Assembly (NCBI GenBank): GCA_024275415.1
Contig: JAJRZD010000017.1
Location: 1 to 64,000 of the forward strand
DNA: 64,000 bases
Reading direction: 5' to 3'
DNA from: an archaeon
GTDB lineage: Archaea; Asgardarchaeota; Thorarchaeia; Thorarchaeales; Thorarchaeaceae
Shown here: piece by piece, positions 1 through 9,064 of the stretch
Position numbering within the stretch: the first letter of the stretch is position 1
How the letters are laid out: the number at the start of each line of letters is the position of its first letter
Notes under the pieces: generated by a model
Database searches by the model: none
What the model saw: the letters and a program-made list of their open reading frames with translations, nothing else
What the model was told of the DNA's origin: nothing
Program-made: the position numbers and the translations under genes

Positions 1-1070
1 ACCGACTGATGCTGACCTATCAGCTCTCGCAAGAGCTTGGACTACTGGACAAGGTGCAATTGATTGAGCCCACCCTTGCGACACGTGATGATCTGGAGCT
101 ATTTCACTCGCCTGATTTTATTGATGCAGTCATCAAATGCGGGGATGAGTCCTGTGTGGATTACAGACATGGTCTCGGGACGCCTGATAACCCTGTATTC
201 CCGAACATATACGAGGCTGCGGTGCGCTACGTTGGTGCCACATTGGATGGGATGCAGGAAATCATCAAAGGGGCATCGAATGCCTTTGTCATTTCTGGTG
301 GTCTCCATCATGCCCAGCGGACAGAAGCATCAGGGTTCTGCATATTCAACGATGTGGTTCTTGCCATTATGCGCCTTCAGAGAAAACGACCCTGCAAGGT
401 CATGTATGTCGACATAGACGCCCATCATGGTGATGGCGTCCAGAACGCATTCTACCGCTCAAAGGATGTACTCACAGTTTCTATCCATCAAAATGGGCAT
501 AACTTCTTTCCGGGCACCGGCTTTGTGTATGAGGCTGGAGGCGGGGACGGTATTGGGTATTCAGTCAACATTCCAGTCACGGCAGGTGCATCCTCTGAGG
601 AGCTGATTACAGCTCTTGATGAGGTCATCGTGCCCCTCATGGAAACCTTCAACCCTGACCTGTTGGTCACACAGTTAGGGGTCGATGGGCACTTTCTCGA
701 TCCGCTTGCCCAGCTGGCATATTCCACACATGGATTCGAGGTCGCCGTAAAACGGTTCAGAGACCTTTCCTCTGACATATGTGATATCGGATGGCTTGCT
801 GTTGGGGGTGGAGGTTATCACCCTGTGAACGTGGCGAGGCTATGGACGCTGTTCCTTGCCATCATGCTTGATGAGAAAATACCTCAGCAGTATCCAGAGG
901 AATTCACGGATACGTGCGTAGAGCTTGGCTACACTCGGTTCCCAGAAGGTATGCGGGATGACGCTGAGGTAGTCCAGCAATATTATCCACGATCCGTTGT
1001 GAAACTCGACCTTGAACGCACGATACGTCGGGTCAAGGAAACCATCTTCCCCTATCACGGCCTATTCTGA
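1..1070 (+). CDS. Histone deacetylase / AcuC-family deacetylase (5' partial)
   Basis: Zinc-dependent deacetylase of the arginase/deacetylase fold, acting on acetyl-lysine or other acetylated amines in the cytoplasm. The sequence shows the family's tandem-histidine motif (SGGLHHAQ), the zinc-ligand stretch DIDAHHGDGVQ, a second metal/catalytic Asp in QLGVDGHFLDP and the C-terminal glycine-rich GGGGYHP. The frame is open through the window edge: codons before the first ATG at 9 read Arg-Leu, as expected just inside a family N-terminus, so the real start lies upstream. The 3' end overlaps the convergent gene by 9 bp. The exact substrate cannot be told from sequence. Confidence 0.9.
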   Translation, partial: RLMLTYQLSQELGLLDKVQLIEPTLATRDDLELFHSPDFIDAVIKCGDESCVDYRHGLGTPDNPVFPNIYEAAVRYVGATLDGMQEIIKGASNAFVISGGLHHAQRTEASGFCIFNDVVLAIMRLQRKRPCKVMYVDIDAHHGDGVQNAFYRSKDVLTVSIHQNGHNFFPGTGFVYEAGGGDGIGYSVNIPVTAGASSEELITALDEVIVPLMETFNPDLLVTQLGVDGHFLDPLAQLAYSTHGFEVAVKRFRDLSSDICDIGWLAVGGGGYHPVNVARLWTLFLAIMLDEKIPQQYPEEFTDTCVELGYTRFPEGMRDDAEVVQQYYPRSVVKLDLERTIRRVKETIFPYHGLF

Positions 1071-1691
1071 GTGCGTTGCAGTCTGAAGGTCGATCCACCG
1101 TCGCACGATACTTGCCAGTAAATCCGATGCAGCTGCAAGAATGATCGAGTCTGCATCCTCAGAGAGCAGGGATGAGGGGTCAACCCCCGACCGTGCGATT
1201 CGAAGCAAAGGTGTGAAGCAAAGAAGACCCAGCGCCTCGATGACGTCCGAGGAGTCTTTGCCAACAACACGATAGCTTGTTCCAAGCTCATCGACTGGCG
1301 AAACATTACTATCTGCATCGAGGAGGCTCATCAACATACGTGAGTCGCCAAGGATGACGACGTCCGGTTCGGTACAATCCTCGAAAACATAAGCCTCACC
1401 AGAATCGAAGACCAGCGAATGGGCCTGATCCATGTCCTCAGCACGGAAGCAGATTGTGAGATTGAGGAATGACTGCTCAGTCCGATCCATATAATCCTCG
1501 AACTCGGCATCTGACAACTTGTGCAGCTCTTTTGCTTTTTCAATGCTCAAGCTGAGAGCTGCTCGGCTACCATCCACGATAGGTCCGAGGTATTCCATGA
1601 TCATGAATTGATCCCGATTGATATCCCGTACGATATCCTTTAATGATCCGAGAAGAGTTCTCCTCACCTTATTTGCTGGCACTTCAATCAA
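1062..1691 (-). CDS. Hypothetical acidic cytoplasmic protein
   Basis: I do not recognise this 209-residue protein. It has no signal peptide or membrane segment, is acidic and mainly alpha-helical in appearance, and has balanced composition throughout, which argues for a real gene. Its stop lies inside the 3' end of the convergent deacetylase gene. Upstream is a roughly 80-bp gap shared with the divergent amidohydrolase gene, so the two may use back-to-back promoters. Confidence 0.65.
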   Translation of the reverse strand: MIEVPANKVRRTLLGSLKDIVRDINRDQFMIMEYLGPIVDGSRAALSLSIEKAKELHKLSDAEFEDYMDRTEQSFLNLTICFRAEDMDQAHSLVFDSGEAYVFEDCTEPDVVILGDSRMLMSLLDADSNVSPVDELGTSYRVVGKDSSDVIEALGLLCFTPLLRIARSGVDPSSLLSEDADSIILAAASDLLASIVRRWIDLQTATHSE

Positions 1692-1773
1692 GTGAGCCTC
1701 CTATCAATCCCATATAGAGATGTTGTTATCTCCACAGCAAACAAAGAAAAGCATCCAGTGTGTCGTATGATAG

Positions 1774-2538
1774 GTGGATTCCTTGACGACAGACATTCAC
1801 ACCCAGTTGGGCAATGACAGAATGTCCGTTCACGAAGTGAATGACTCGAACGTCCATGAACAGGTGGATCTACTTGTTGCTAGGATGGACACCTTTGGCA
1901 TACAGAAGGCAATCCTCTGTCCCTCGGATCCTGTCGATGGCACTAAATTATACATGAAGGCCTCAGATATCTATCCAGACCGTCTCTTCTTTGCATGTAC
2001 ACTTTTCCCGCGTCCTATTGATGAGGCACGTTTCTTACTGAACGAGTATGTAGATTCAGGGTGTGTGGCGCTGGTCTTTGACGAGAAGCTCTATCATCCC
2101 CTAGACCCTGCCGTCGATGCATTGGTGAAAGAAGCCGTGAATCAAGATATCGCAGTCTATTTCCGAAGCAGGGAACTCAGAGGAGAAAATCTGGGCTTTG
2201 TTGATAGGTCATCGTTGATCCATCCGGAGGGAAGGTTCGTTATCCTGCACATGGGTGGACTGTTCTCTTTCCCGAATGCGATACCCCTGCTTAAGCGTCA
2301 GAACGTCTGGCTTGAAACATCTTACAACCTCATCAAGTTGGCCGAGTCGCCGATGCGAGTCTATCTGGATGCTCTTGCTCAAGATGCTAGGATAAGAAAA
2401 CTTGTCTTTGGTTCGGGGCATCATACCGAGTATGGTCATCTACAGGCATCACTAAACATGATCGATCTCAACTATGAACAACAGAGAACCATTACCAAGG
2501 AGAATGCCTACTTCATACTGGGAGTGGGCTTCAGCTAG
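1774..2538 (+). CDS. Amidohydrolase-family (TIM-barrel) hydrolase
   Basis: Probable metal-dependent hydrolase of the amidohydrolase_2/ACMSD-like type. Near the N-terminus is TDIHTQLG, which fits the D-x-H metal motif, although the usual second His (HxH) is absent. VILHMGG and the late FGSGHHTEYGH occupy the places of the usual strand-5/6 histidine and of the final 'FGSD' motif, here with Ser-Gly instead of Asp. The metal site may therefore be altered. The start is GTG at 1774, with TTG at 1783 as the alternative. The 3' end overlaps the convergent thioredoxin-like gene by 8 bp. The substrate is unknown. Confidence 0.7.
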   Translation: MDSLTTDIHTQLGNDRMSVHEVNDSNVHEQVDLLVARMDTFGIQKAILCPSDPVDGTKLYMKASDIYPDRLFFACTLFPRPIDEARFLLNEYVDSGCVALVFDEKLYHPLDPAVDALVKEAVNQDIAVYFRSRELRGENLGFVDRSSLIHPEGRFVILHMGGLFSFPNAIPLLKRQNVWLETSYNLIKLAESPMRVYLDALAQDARIRKLVFGSGHHTEYGHLQASLNMIDLNYEQQRTITKENAYFILGVGFS

Positions 2539-2869
2539 ACGCTCTTTCTATGACTTTACTGAGTGTTCGAGCAGAGGGGATGCCAACAATCTGCTGCTTT
2601 CCCACCATAATGGTTGGAAGGGCACATATTCGCATCCTTTCCAAGAGGTCTTGGTTCTTGTCAGACGGAATCTCTACGATTCTGAAGTCATTCCGTGAGA
2701 ACAATGGTTCTATGTCTTTTAGGAGGCTTTCTACATGAATCATAACGTATTTCGAGCAGCTGTCATTGGAGTTCGTGTAGACCTGTATCTCAATACTAGG
2801 ATCCGATTGTGTAAGAGAGAGTGCTTTTTCCTGTTGAGATAGAGGCGGCGAGTCGCACGTTCGTTTCAA
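2531..2869 (-). CDS. Thioredoxin/glutaredoxin-fold small protein
   Basis: A 112-residue protein with a thioredoxin-like layout. A beta strand (IEIQVYTN) leads into a Cys-containing turn (SCSKY), where the second cysteine of CxxC is replaced. A helix follows, then the conserved cis-proline segment (CALPTIMVGKQQIVG). With one active-site Cys it resembles monothiol glutaredoxin-type or thioredoxin_3-like proteins, perhaps a redox adaptor rather than a dithiol oxidoreductase. It sits 26 bp downstream of the PRC-barrel gene on the same strand, so co-transcription is plausible. Confidence 0.6.
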   Translation of the reverse strand: MKRTCDSPPLSQQEKALSLTQSDPSIEIQVYTNSNDSCSKYVMIHVESLLKDIEPLFSRNDFRIVEIPSDKNQDLLERMRICALPTIMVGKQQIVGIPSARTLSKVIERASS

Positions 2870-2895
2870 GAGTCGTCCTCCTTGAACTACTGGTG

Positions 2896-3144
2896 TTACT
2901 CTGCATAGGTAGGAGGCTTCAGTCGGATAGCCTCGCTCACACTATCAATCGCACGTATTGGGATGGCTTCCCATGTTGTGCTGCTGCATTGTTCTCCATC
3001 CCGTTCCACGACGACCATGGGCCCTTTCGCCGAGTCAACCCACACCTTTTTCACGCGTCCGATTGGGAACCCCCTGAAATCCGTGACGAGCTTGTCCTTC
3101 AGGAGCCAGTTCATCCTTTCCTGTGTCATTTCGGTTCGAATCAA
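2896..3144 (-). CDS. PRC-barrel domain protein
   Basis: An 82-residue protein matching a lone PRC-barrel. An initial helix (NWLLKDKLVTD) is followed by RGFPIGRVKKVWVD, a short turn with a V-rich strand (MVVVE), and IPIRAID. Single PRC-barrel proteins in archaea are cytoplasmic and are proposed RNA- or ribosome-associated or division-linked factors. Translation may begin at the first Met or at the Met ten residues on. It lies in a minus-strand run with the thioredoxin-like gene downstream and the CruF-like gene upstream. Confidence 0.7.
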   Translation of the reverse strand: MIRTEMTQERMNWLLKDKLVTDFRGFPIGRVKKVWVDSAKGPMVVVERDGEQCSSTTWEAIPIRAIDSVSEAIRLKPPTYAE

Positions 3145-3212
3145 TTTGCTCGGCTTTATTCAAGAGGTTGTGTACAACCCACATCAATCTCCATGTATCA
3201 CTTACTTCATAT

Positions 3213-3734
3213 TCAGAATAGCATGCTTGAGAGCACGAGAAACAGCCCCATCAGCGTTGGAAAGATGTACCATACAATATAATTACCCGTTGGCGCTGCG
3301 AAACGATTCAGCCGAGCCGGAACAAAACTGAAGTACCCTCTCGCGACAGGTTCCCAGACCCACAATCGTATTTTTCGTGAGCAGATAGGTTCGATGATTC
3401 CAAAGTCCATCAATGCACCCATCGTACCGGCGAACAGACTTGCAGAGATACCATCAAGCCTTAGCCAGATACCAATGATGAACAAGGACTGAATCACTAC
3501 TAGCCACATGAACGGAATCCACGTAGCTACTTTCCCAATGAAAAATCCGTTAATTTCAGTATAGCGATAGTAGCCCTGACTTGAAACGAAGTGCTCACCG
3601 AAAGTGCCTATTACCAGAATCGAAAGTACCTGTATCGCGACTATCCATTCATACCACTGCCAGAGGGTACTAGTTGTAAGAAATCCCAGAGTCATGAATA
3701 CCACTGTCAAGAAAAGCCCAGTTCGTAGTGACAT
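3213..3734 (-). CDS. CruF / DUF422-like membrane protein
   Basis: An integral membrane protein of 173 residues with about five hydrophobic segments. The order of conserved residues (aromatic-rich NGFFIGKVATWIPF, small-residue AGTMGALMD, acidic IIEP, W-W pair, then GNYIVWY near the end) fits the DUF422/CruF family. That family hydrates bisanhydrobacterioruberin or related C50/C40 carotenoids in haloarchaea. Assignment rests on pattern alone, and no other carotenoid gene is visible. The upstream HTH gene ends 7 bp before its start, so the two are probably one transcript. Confidence 0.5.
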   Translation of the reverse strand: MSLRTGLFLTVVFMTLGFLTTSTLWQWYEWIVAIQVLSILVIGTFGEHFVSSQGYYRYTEINGFFIGKVATWIPFMWLVVIQSLFIIGIWLRLDGISASLFAGTMGALMDFGIIEPICSRKIRLWVWEPVARGYFSFVPARLNRFAAPTGNYIVWYIFPTLMGLFLVLSSMLF

Positions 3735-3740
3735 GATGTA

Positions 3741-4019
3741 CTACCCTCGTTTCTTAGCCTTTGAAATGGCTTTCTTGGCATTCTCCTCGACGAATCGGAA
3801 TACCCGACTATTGCCATGTTTTATTTCGATCAGTTTCACCGTTTCCAAGGTCTTCTGGATTTGGTCAATTATATCCAATACCTTGGAGATTGTTCGTCTG
3901 TCCGCTTTCACCTTCCGGGACAACTCAGCTATCGTCAAGGGTACTCCCGTGGCTAACTCCTGAAGAACATCTTGCAGTACCTTTTGGATTCCTAGACGAT
4001 TCCTAATAGGAAATGACAT
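3741..4019 (-). CDS. Small winged-helix transcriptional regulator
   Basis: A 92-residue basic protein. Residues about 24-60 form a clear helix-turn-helix (GVPLTIAELSRKVKADRRTI, then SKVLDIIDQI), followed by a beta-wing-like stretch (VKLIEIKHGNSRVFRF) and a lysine-rich tail. It heads an operon with the CruF-like membrane protein. The AT-rich region just upstream (4020-4100) contains TATA-like sequence (atatatgcattattatg). It probably regulates its own operon, but no operator was identified. Confidence 0.65.
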   Translation of the reverse strand: MSFPIRNRLGIQKVLQDVLQELATGVPLTIAELSRKVKADRRTISKVLDIIDQIQKTLETVKLIEIKHGNSRVFRFVEENAKKAISKAKKRG

Positions 4020-4111
4020 GCTAATCAGGTATGATGACCTCTCAACTGTATATATGCATTATTATGTACACTTAATTATCCAATGATTACTATGTATATT
4101 AATTTGTTATC

Positions 4112-4726
4112 CTAGTTTTGCTGGTCGTGCTCCTCATAGCCCCATTCAATGATTGCTTCGTCACCTGTAGGTATCACAGAACCTTTCAGACAATAACCAA
4201 TGCCTCCCATGGCCAGACCGATAAAGTTCATGATGCCTCCAGTGACAACAAACACTCGTGAATCGCTGGCCTGAGACAATGCTATATCGATGTCCTTCGC
4301 ACCCACTATCGATTGGATATAGATGAGGTATATGCCAGGCTCAAGATCGACCCATACTCTCTTCTCGTATAACGCATTGGGTGCTGGCTTATCGGCAATT
4401 GTCATGGTTATGTTTAAGATGACATCTTCGTCCAGAATAGAGCTATTTGAGATCCTGATGGTGACGTAGACTGTGTTATTACCATCTTCCGGATTCGCCA
4501 TCACTGAAACACGTAACCTAGGATAGAATCCCTGTTTGTCCCAAATCTCGAAGTTTGCAGAATCGCCAGGTAGAGCGATGAATCCGGTGTGGTGATAGGG
4601 TGCCATGATCACAATGGCACCACCGAGAAGAAGGATGAATGCGCCCCCAAAATAGAGAAAGGCTTTCTTGCTTAGAAGCGGATTGCCCATATTACTATTC
4701 ACCGCCTTTTGATGTGCGTTGGGCAA
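4112..4726 (-). CDS. Membrane-anchored protein with extracytoplasmic beta domain
   Basis: A 204-residue protein of unknown function. Residues about 19-43 form a strong membrane helix (FLYFGGAFILLLGGAIVIMA). A beta-rich extracytoplasmic domain follows, with a C2/Ig-like feel (YVTIRISNSSILDEDVILNI). A second, glycine-rich hydrophobic segment (IMNFIGLAMGGIGYCL) precedes a short acidic tail. It is a single gene with AT-rich flanks on both sides. A membrane stress or sensor role would be speculation. Confidence 0.6.
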   Translation of the reverse strand: MPNAHQKAVNSNMGNPLLSKKAFLYFGGAFILLLGGAIVIMAPYHHTGFIALPGDSANFEIWDKQGFYPRLRVSVMANPEDGNNTVYVTIRISNSSILDEDVILNITMTIADKPAPNALYEKRVWVDLEPGIYLIYIQSIVGAKDIDIALSQASDSRVFVVTGGIMNFIGLAMGGIGYCLKGSVIPTGDEAIIEWGYEEHDQQN

Positions 4727-4767
4727 ATATAGATGTAACGAATAAAGCCGATATTAAAATGAGGATT

Positions 4768-5121
4768 TTATATAACATGCTTCGATATTTTATGTTGAGC
4801 TGTTGAGAACCATCCCACGACTGCGGTAGATGTCAAACAACGACTCGATGCGCTCACTGGTAACTCCTTACAACACTCTGCATATCTTCTTCGCGGAATG
4901 GTTTCCAACAGTGCAAGCATACTCTCTTGGATAGTGCTGATATTGTGTTTCGCTTCGTTATTGCTATCTGTTGCAAGGATGATCTCATCAGGAACGACAA
5001 AGAACTCCGCTCCTGAGATACGCATACTATTGAACTTGTTATTGAACTTGTCCAGACTTGTCACCTCCGCAAGGAGAAGCCTGGAGTGAGCCCTGGTATG
5101 CGGACAGGACTCGGTTAGCAT
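4768..5121 (-). CDS. Doubtful or decayed hypothetical ORF
   Basis: A 117-codon open frame. The middle (SGAEFFVVPDEIILATDSNN onward to TIPRR) has plausible protein composition. Both ends are Ser/Thr/Cys/His-rich and look random, so this may be the remnant of a longer gene. No family was recognised. Confidence 0.25.
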   Translation of the reverse strand: MLTESCPHTRAHSRLLLAEVTSLDKFNNKFNSMRISGAEFFVVPDEIILATDSNNEAKHNISTIQESMLALLETIPRRRYAECCKELPVSASSRCLTSTAVVGWFSTAQHKISKHVI

Positions 5122-5377
5122 AGGTCATGACTGCATAGGTGTGACGGTCCACAGATTGTCCGCAGGATCTGTACTGCATTATTGTCGTATTACGTGGTAT
5201 ATGCCCCTTTGCGCTCCCACCTCCTCAAGGTAGAAGGTGACACCCCAAGACGACTTACCATAATTCCGGTTCTGACTACAATACCTGATGACAAGTTTTT
5301 ACTTTCGGCTAGCAACGGTAAGTTTTATAGGTCGAACCCATCGAGGTCGAGTCATATTGCAATAGGAGCAATCGATT
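5122..5377. other. Non-coding stretch before the small membrane gene
   Basis: No convincing gene lies here. A 184-codon plus-strand frame starting at 5182 overlaps the downstream membrane-protein gene in another frame and is not credible. An AGGAGC ribosome-binding site at 5364-5369 precedes the next gene. Confidence 0.4.
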
Positions 5378-5773
5378 ATGCCATTCTGGGTAATAGTATT
5401 CATGGTGCCTTTCGCGCTTGTTATTGTGCTCTTCTTTATCATGTGGACTGTGCAGGAGGGCTCACGATGGCAAAAGCACCGCTATCTTGGCGTCTTCGCC
5501 AGATACATCCAAGCCTCAGCAGGCCGAGCTTTCGCAACATTTGCGGTCTTGACTTTTATGACCATACCAACAACTCTCATGTTGCTTCTTGGTATTGGCT
5601 GGGATATTCTTGCAGAAGGTGGTTCGCTCTCAAGCACTGTGCCTGTGGTAAACACATTGTTACTCCTCATGCTACTGCTTTCCGGCATGATTCCTGTCCT
5701 ATGGAGCAGCTTCAGAACTTGGAGACAAGCCCTTAGAAGTGCTGCTGAGGTCAAAGTACGAACCCTCCAGTAA
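5378..5773 (+). CDS. Small integral membrane protein
   Basis: A 131-residue protein with three probable membrane segments: residues about 4-25, 52-75 and 87-110. A charged loop (QEGSRWQKHRY) lies between the first two, and the C-terminal tail is basic. An AGGAGC ribosome-binding site lies 8-9 bases before the ATG. No family was recognised. It is monocistronic. Confidence 0.6.
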   Translation: MPFWVIVFMVPFALVIVLFFIMWTVQEGSRWQKHRYLGVFARYIQASAGRAFATFAVLTFMTIPTTLMLLLGIGWDILAEGGSLSSTVPVVNTLLLLMLLLSGMIPVLWSSFRTWRQALRSAAEVKVRTLQ

Positions 5774-5868
5774 CAAAGGCAAATCCGATTAGAACCACTG
5801 GAAGAATGGATGCCTGTCATAGGCATCCCATCTTCCCAATTGTCACTTCTTTTAAGAGTTGACCGCAA

Positions 5869-6780
5869 ATGGAAAGCATGAACCTCGGTGATGGACTTCA
5901 TGTGGTTGTAGGCGGTGAATTCCCTTACTGCAATACGCTAGTTCTTCTCTCGAACGAGGTCACTGTCATAGACCCAGGATGCGCACTAGAGAATTTACGT
6001 CAGTTCCTCAAGTCGCACTCGATTGATATCCATGAGATTGACAATGTCGTCCTTTCGCACATCCATCCAGACCACATCACACTTGCTTCTCGCATTCAGC
6101 GACTAGCAAAGGCAAAGGTCATTGCCAACGAGATAACCGCTCCCTGCTTTGATGACAAAGAGGAGATGAAGAGGCTCTTAGGGTTTCATCCTGAACATAA
6201 GGTACGTCCTTTCTGGGAACAGCTTGTCAATGAGAAGATGTACGGCGCCTTGGATGATGCACATGTCGATATCGTCGTAGGGAATCACGAAACGCTCGAT
6301 CTTGGTGGTATGACTGTGAGGACGTTGTACACACCCGGCCACTTGCCTGATCACATGTGTATTGAGTTCCCAACCCTCGGTTATGTCTTCGGAGCTGACA
6401 TCGACTGTACCAGCTTTGGTCCGTTCTACGGCCATCCTAATTCGTCAATCCCTCTATTTAGGGAATCAATTCAGATGCTGAGGGAGAAGGAAGTCAAGGG
6501 ACTTATCAGTGGGCATCTCAAACAACCACTCGTGAAAGACTATCGTAGTGCGCTCCAGTCATATGATTTGCAATTCGACATTCGAGATGATTTCGTGTTG
6601 ATGGCGATTTCTGGGGGGGCTGGAACGATTGACGAGATTGCCATGACTCCCATCATCTATCGCTCCCTATCGAACCTTGTATTCCTTCAGTTCGAGAAAT
6701 GGATGATTGAGCATCATGTGAACTCGCTTGTCGTCCAGAAACGTGTTGCAATCGAGAATGACCGGTTTGTCAGCATATAG
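5869..6780 (+). CDS. Metallo-beta-lactamase-fold hydrolase
   Basis: A cytoplasmic MBL-superfamily hydrolase of 303 residues. The two-metal site motif HxHxDH is intact at residues 64-69. Later ligands appear as the His of TPGHLPDHMC, the Asp of FGADIDC and the His of ISGHLKQP, completing a glyoxalase II/RNase Z-like arrangement. A C-terminal helical region of about 80 residues (DIRDDFVLMAISGGAGTIDE onward) may be a winged-helix or lid domain, as in LACTB2-like proteins. The substrate is unknown. It is apparently monocistronic. Confidence 0.85.
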   Translation: MESMNLGDGLHVVVGGEFPYCNTLVLLSNEVTVIDPGCALENLRQFLKSHSIDIHEIDNVVLSHIHPDHITLASRIQRLAKAKVIANEITAPCFDDKEEMKRLLGFHPEHKVRPFWEQLVNEKMYGALDDAHVDIVVGNHETLDLGGMTVRTLYTPGHLPDHMCIEFPTLGYVFGADIDCTSFGPFYGHPNSSIPLFRESIQMLREKEVKGLISGHLKQPLVKDYRSALQSYDLQFDIRDDFVLMAISGGAGTIDEIAMTPIIYRSLSNLVFLQFEKWMIEHHVNSLVVQKRVAIENDRFVSI

Positions 6781-6894
6781 TCTTTGCAGTGCTAGGTGAA
6801 GAGTCTAGCGAAATCTCATGCATCGCACTGTCCGTGATCTGTTGCTTCCACAGGTTTATTAGAATTAACGATAGCGAATAATTGGGCATTTATT

Positions 6895-8994
6895 TTGCAA
6901 GATAGAATTAAGAGAAGTCCTAATAGGCTGATACACGAAAGAAGTCCCTACTTGTTACAACATGCACATAATCCTGTGGATTGGTACCCTTGGGGCGAAG
7001 AGGCATTCGAGAAGGCAAAAGCGGAAGACAAGCCGATTTTCCTATCGATCGGGTATTCGACATGCCACTGGTGCCATGTCATGGCACATGAGTCGTTCGA
7101 GGATGATGAGGTTGCTCAGGTAATGAATGAGGCATTCATCAATATCAAAGTGGATAGAGAAGAGCGTCCCGATATTGACAAGACATACATGCAGGTTGCC
7201 CATATGATGACCGGTCGTGGTGGATGGCCTCTGACAATTATTATGACCCCTGAAAAGAAGCCATTCTATGCAGATACCTATATCCCCAAGACTAGCAGAT
7301 ATGGGAAGCCTGGCCTTTTGGAGATGATCCCACGGATATCCCACCTGTGGGAAAATGACCAATCCAATATCTCCCAAGTAACAGATAGGGTACTCGATGC
7401 GCTCAAGACATCCGTAAGTGTGGATGGCTCAGGCTTGGATATCTCTATTCTGGACGAGGCTTTCTCAGCTTTTGAGAAACGCTTTGATGACAAAAGAGGT
7501 GGGTTCGGCTCGGCGCCCAAGTTTCCCTCACCTCATAACTTGATGTTCCTTTTACGGCATTGGAAGCGAACCGGGGCTGAGAGGTCTCTTCACATGGTTA
7601 GAAGAACGTTGGACATGATGAGGAAAGGAGGAATCTATGATCAGGTCGGGTTTGGCTTTCACAGATACTCGACTGATGCTTACTGGATGCTTCCCCATTT
7701 TGAGAAGATGCTCTATGACCAAGCAATGCACATAATGGTTTACACAGAGGCATATCAGGTTTCGAAGGAACCCATGTACAGGGATATAGTCTATGAAATC
7801 ATAACCTACCTCAGAAGAGAACTCCTGAGCCCAGAAGGAGGCTTCTATTCGGCTGAGGATGCCGATAGCGAAGGCGAAGAAGGCAAGTTCTACGTATGGA
7901 CCCAAGATGAGCTACGAGAGATTCTCGACAAGAACGAAGCGGATGCTTTCATTGAAACGTTCAACATCCAAGAAGGTGGCAATTATCTGGAAGAAGCAAC
8001 GGGTCTTCGCAGTGGAAACAACATCCCATATCTTGAGAGGACGCTCTCTGACATCGCAGAGGCACTGAATATCAATGAAGACAGCCTGCGGAAAAGAATA
8101 GAGTCCGCAAGAGAGAAGCTTCTGAATGCAAGAGGAAAACGAGTACGCCCACATCTGGACGACAAGATCCTTACTGATTGGAATGCGCTTATGGTAGTTG
8201 CTCTCGCAAAGGCTGCACGGGTTTTTGATGACCGCGAGATCCTTGGTCTTGCCAGCGCTGCACTCGAGTTCATACGAACAACGATGCATGATGAAACCGG
8301 TATGTTGCTTCACAGCTACAGGAACCTGAAAGCTTCGGTTCCAGCCTTCCTCGACGATTATGCCTTCATGTCTTGGGCGTTGTTTGAGATGTACCAGGCC
8401 ACATTCGAAGTTCAGTATTTACAGCAAGCATTGCATTATTCTGAGGTCATGATCTCCGAGTTCTGGGATACGACGGAAGGTGGTTTCTACTTTTCGGGAA
8501 TCCATAGCGAGAAAATACTCACAAGACAGATTGATGCCTACGATGGGGCAATCCCTTCAGGGAACTCTGTCGCCATGTACAATCTCATCCGGATGGGACG
8601 GATGCTGGGAAGGGTTGACCTTGAAGAGCGGGCAATGAAGGTCACAGAGCGTTTCTCAACAATGATTCGAAGAGCACCCACAGGTTTTAGCATGATGCTC
8701 GTCGGCCTTGATTTTGCAATAGAACCAACAAGTGAGGTCATAATCGCAGGACTGCCTGACGAAACCTCTACTACGAAGATGCTCAGGTATCTGTCCACAG
8801 AGTTCTTTCCCAATACCACCGTCATGTTGCGAGGAACCGATGAGCAAAGAAGCGTCCTTTCACGACTCGCGCCCTACACACGGTTCCATGAGCCGATTCG
8901 CAACAGTGCGACAGCTTATGTCTGCATTGAGAAGAACTGCAAGTTACCGACCACAGAGATAAAGCAGATGATTGATATTTTGACCAGTCCATAG
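6895..8994 (+). CDS. YyaL/DUF255 thioredoxin-domain protein
   Basis: A 699-residue protein of the YyaL/SSP411 (spermatogenesis-associated protein 20) family. The N-terminal thioredoxin-like domain carries the hallmark [13 protein letters not shown] and an intact CHWC motif (Cys57/Cys60). The rest is a glycosidase-like (alpha/alpha) toroid with [20 protein letters not shown] and DDYAF motifs. The length matches the family. The start is TTG at 6895, because the conserved [11 protein letters not shown] region begins only 18 residues later. The molecular role of the family is unsettled. It is preceded by an AT-rich promoter region at about 6850-6890. Confidence 0.92.
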   Translation: MQDRIKRSPNRLIHERSPYLLQHAHNPVDWYPWGEEAFEKAKAEDKPIFLSIGYSTCHWCHVMAHESFEDDEVAQVMNEAFINIKVDREERPDIDKTYMQVAHMMTGRGGWPLTIIMTPEKKPFYADTYIPKTSRYGKPGLLEMIPRISHLWENDQSNISQVTDRVLDALKTSVSVDGSGLDISILDEAFSAFEKRFDDKRGGFGSAPKFPSPHNLMFLLRHWKRTGAERSLHMVRRTLDMMRKGGIYDQVGFGFHRYSTDAYWMLPHFEKMLYDQAMHIMVYTEAYQVSKEPMYRDIVYEIITYLRRELLSPEGGFYSAEDADSEGEEGKFYVWTQDELREILDKNEADAFIETFNIQEGGNYLEEATGLRSGNNIPYLERTLSDIAEALNINEDSLRKRIESAREKLLNARGKRVRPHLDDKILTDWNALMVVALAKAARVFDDREILGLASAALEFIRTTMHDETGMLLHSYRNLKASVPAFLDDYAFMSWALFEMYQATFEVQYLQQALHYSEVMISEFWDTTEGGFYFSGIHSEKILTRQIDAYDGAIPSGNSVAMYNLIRMGRMLGRVDLEERAMKVTERFSTMIRRAPTGFSMMLVGLDFAIEPTSEVIIAGLPDETSTTKMLRYLSTEFFPNTTVMLRGTDEQRSVLSRLAPYTRFHEPIRNSATAYVCIEKNCKLPTTEIKQMIDILTSP

Positions 8995-9064
8995 CGCTTT
9001 CCCATAGCCTTATTTTGTTGTCCGAAGGCGGTGCGTAACGTAGGATTCAACATACTCGGAGAAC

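Noticed and set aside
5182..5736. 184-codon plus-strand frame
   Set aside because: Overlaps the small membrane-protein gene in another frame and has His/Cys/Arg-rich, random composition.
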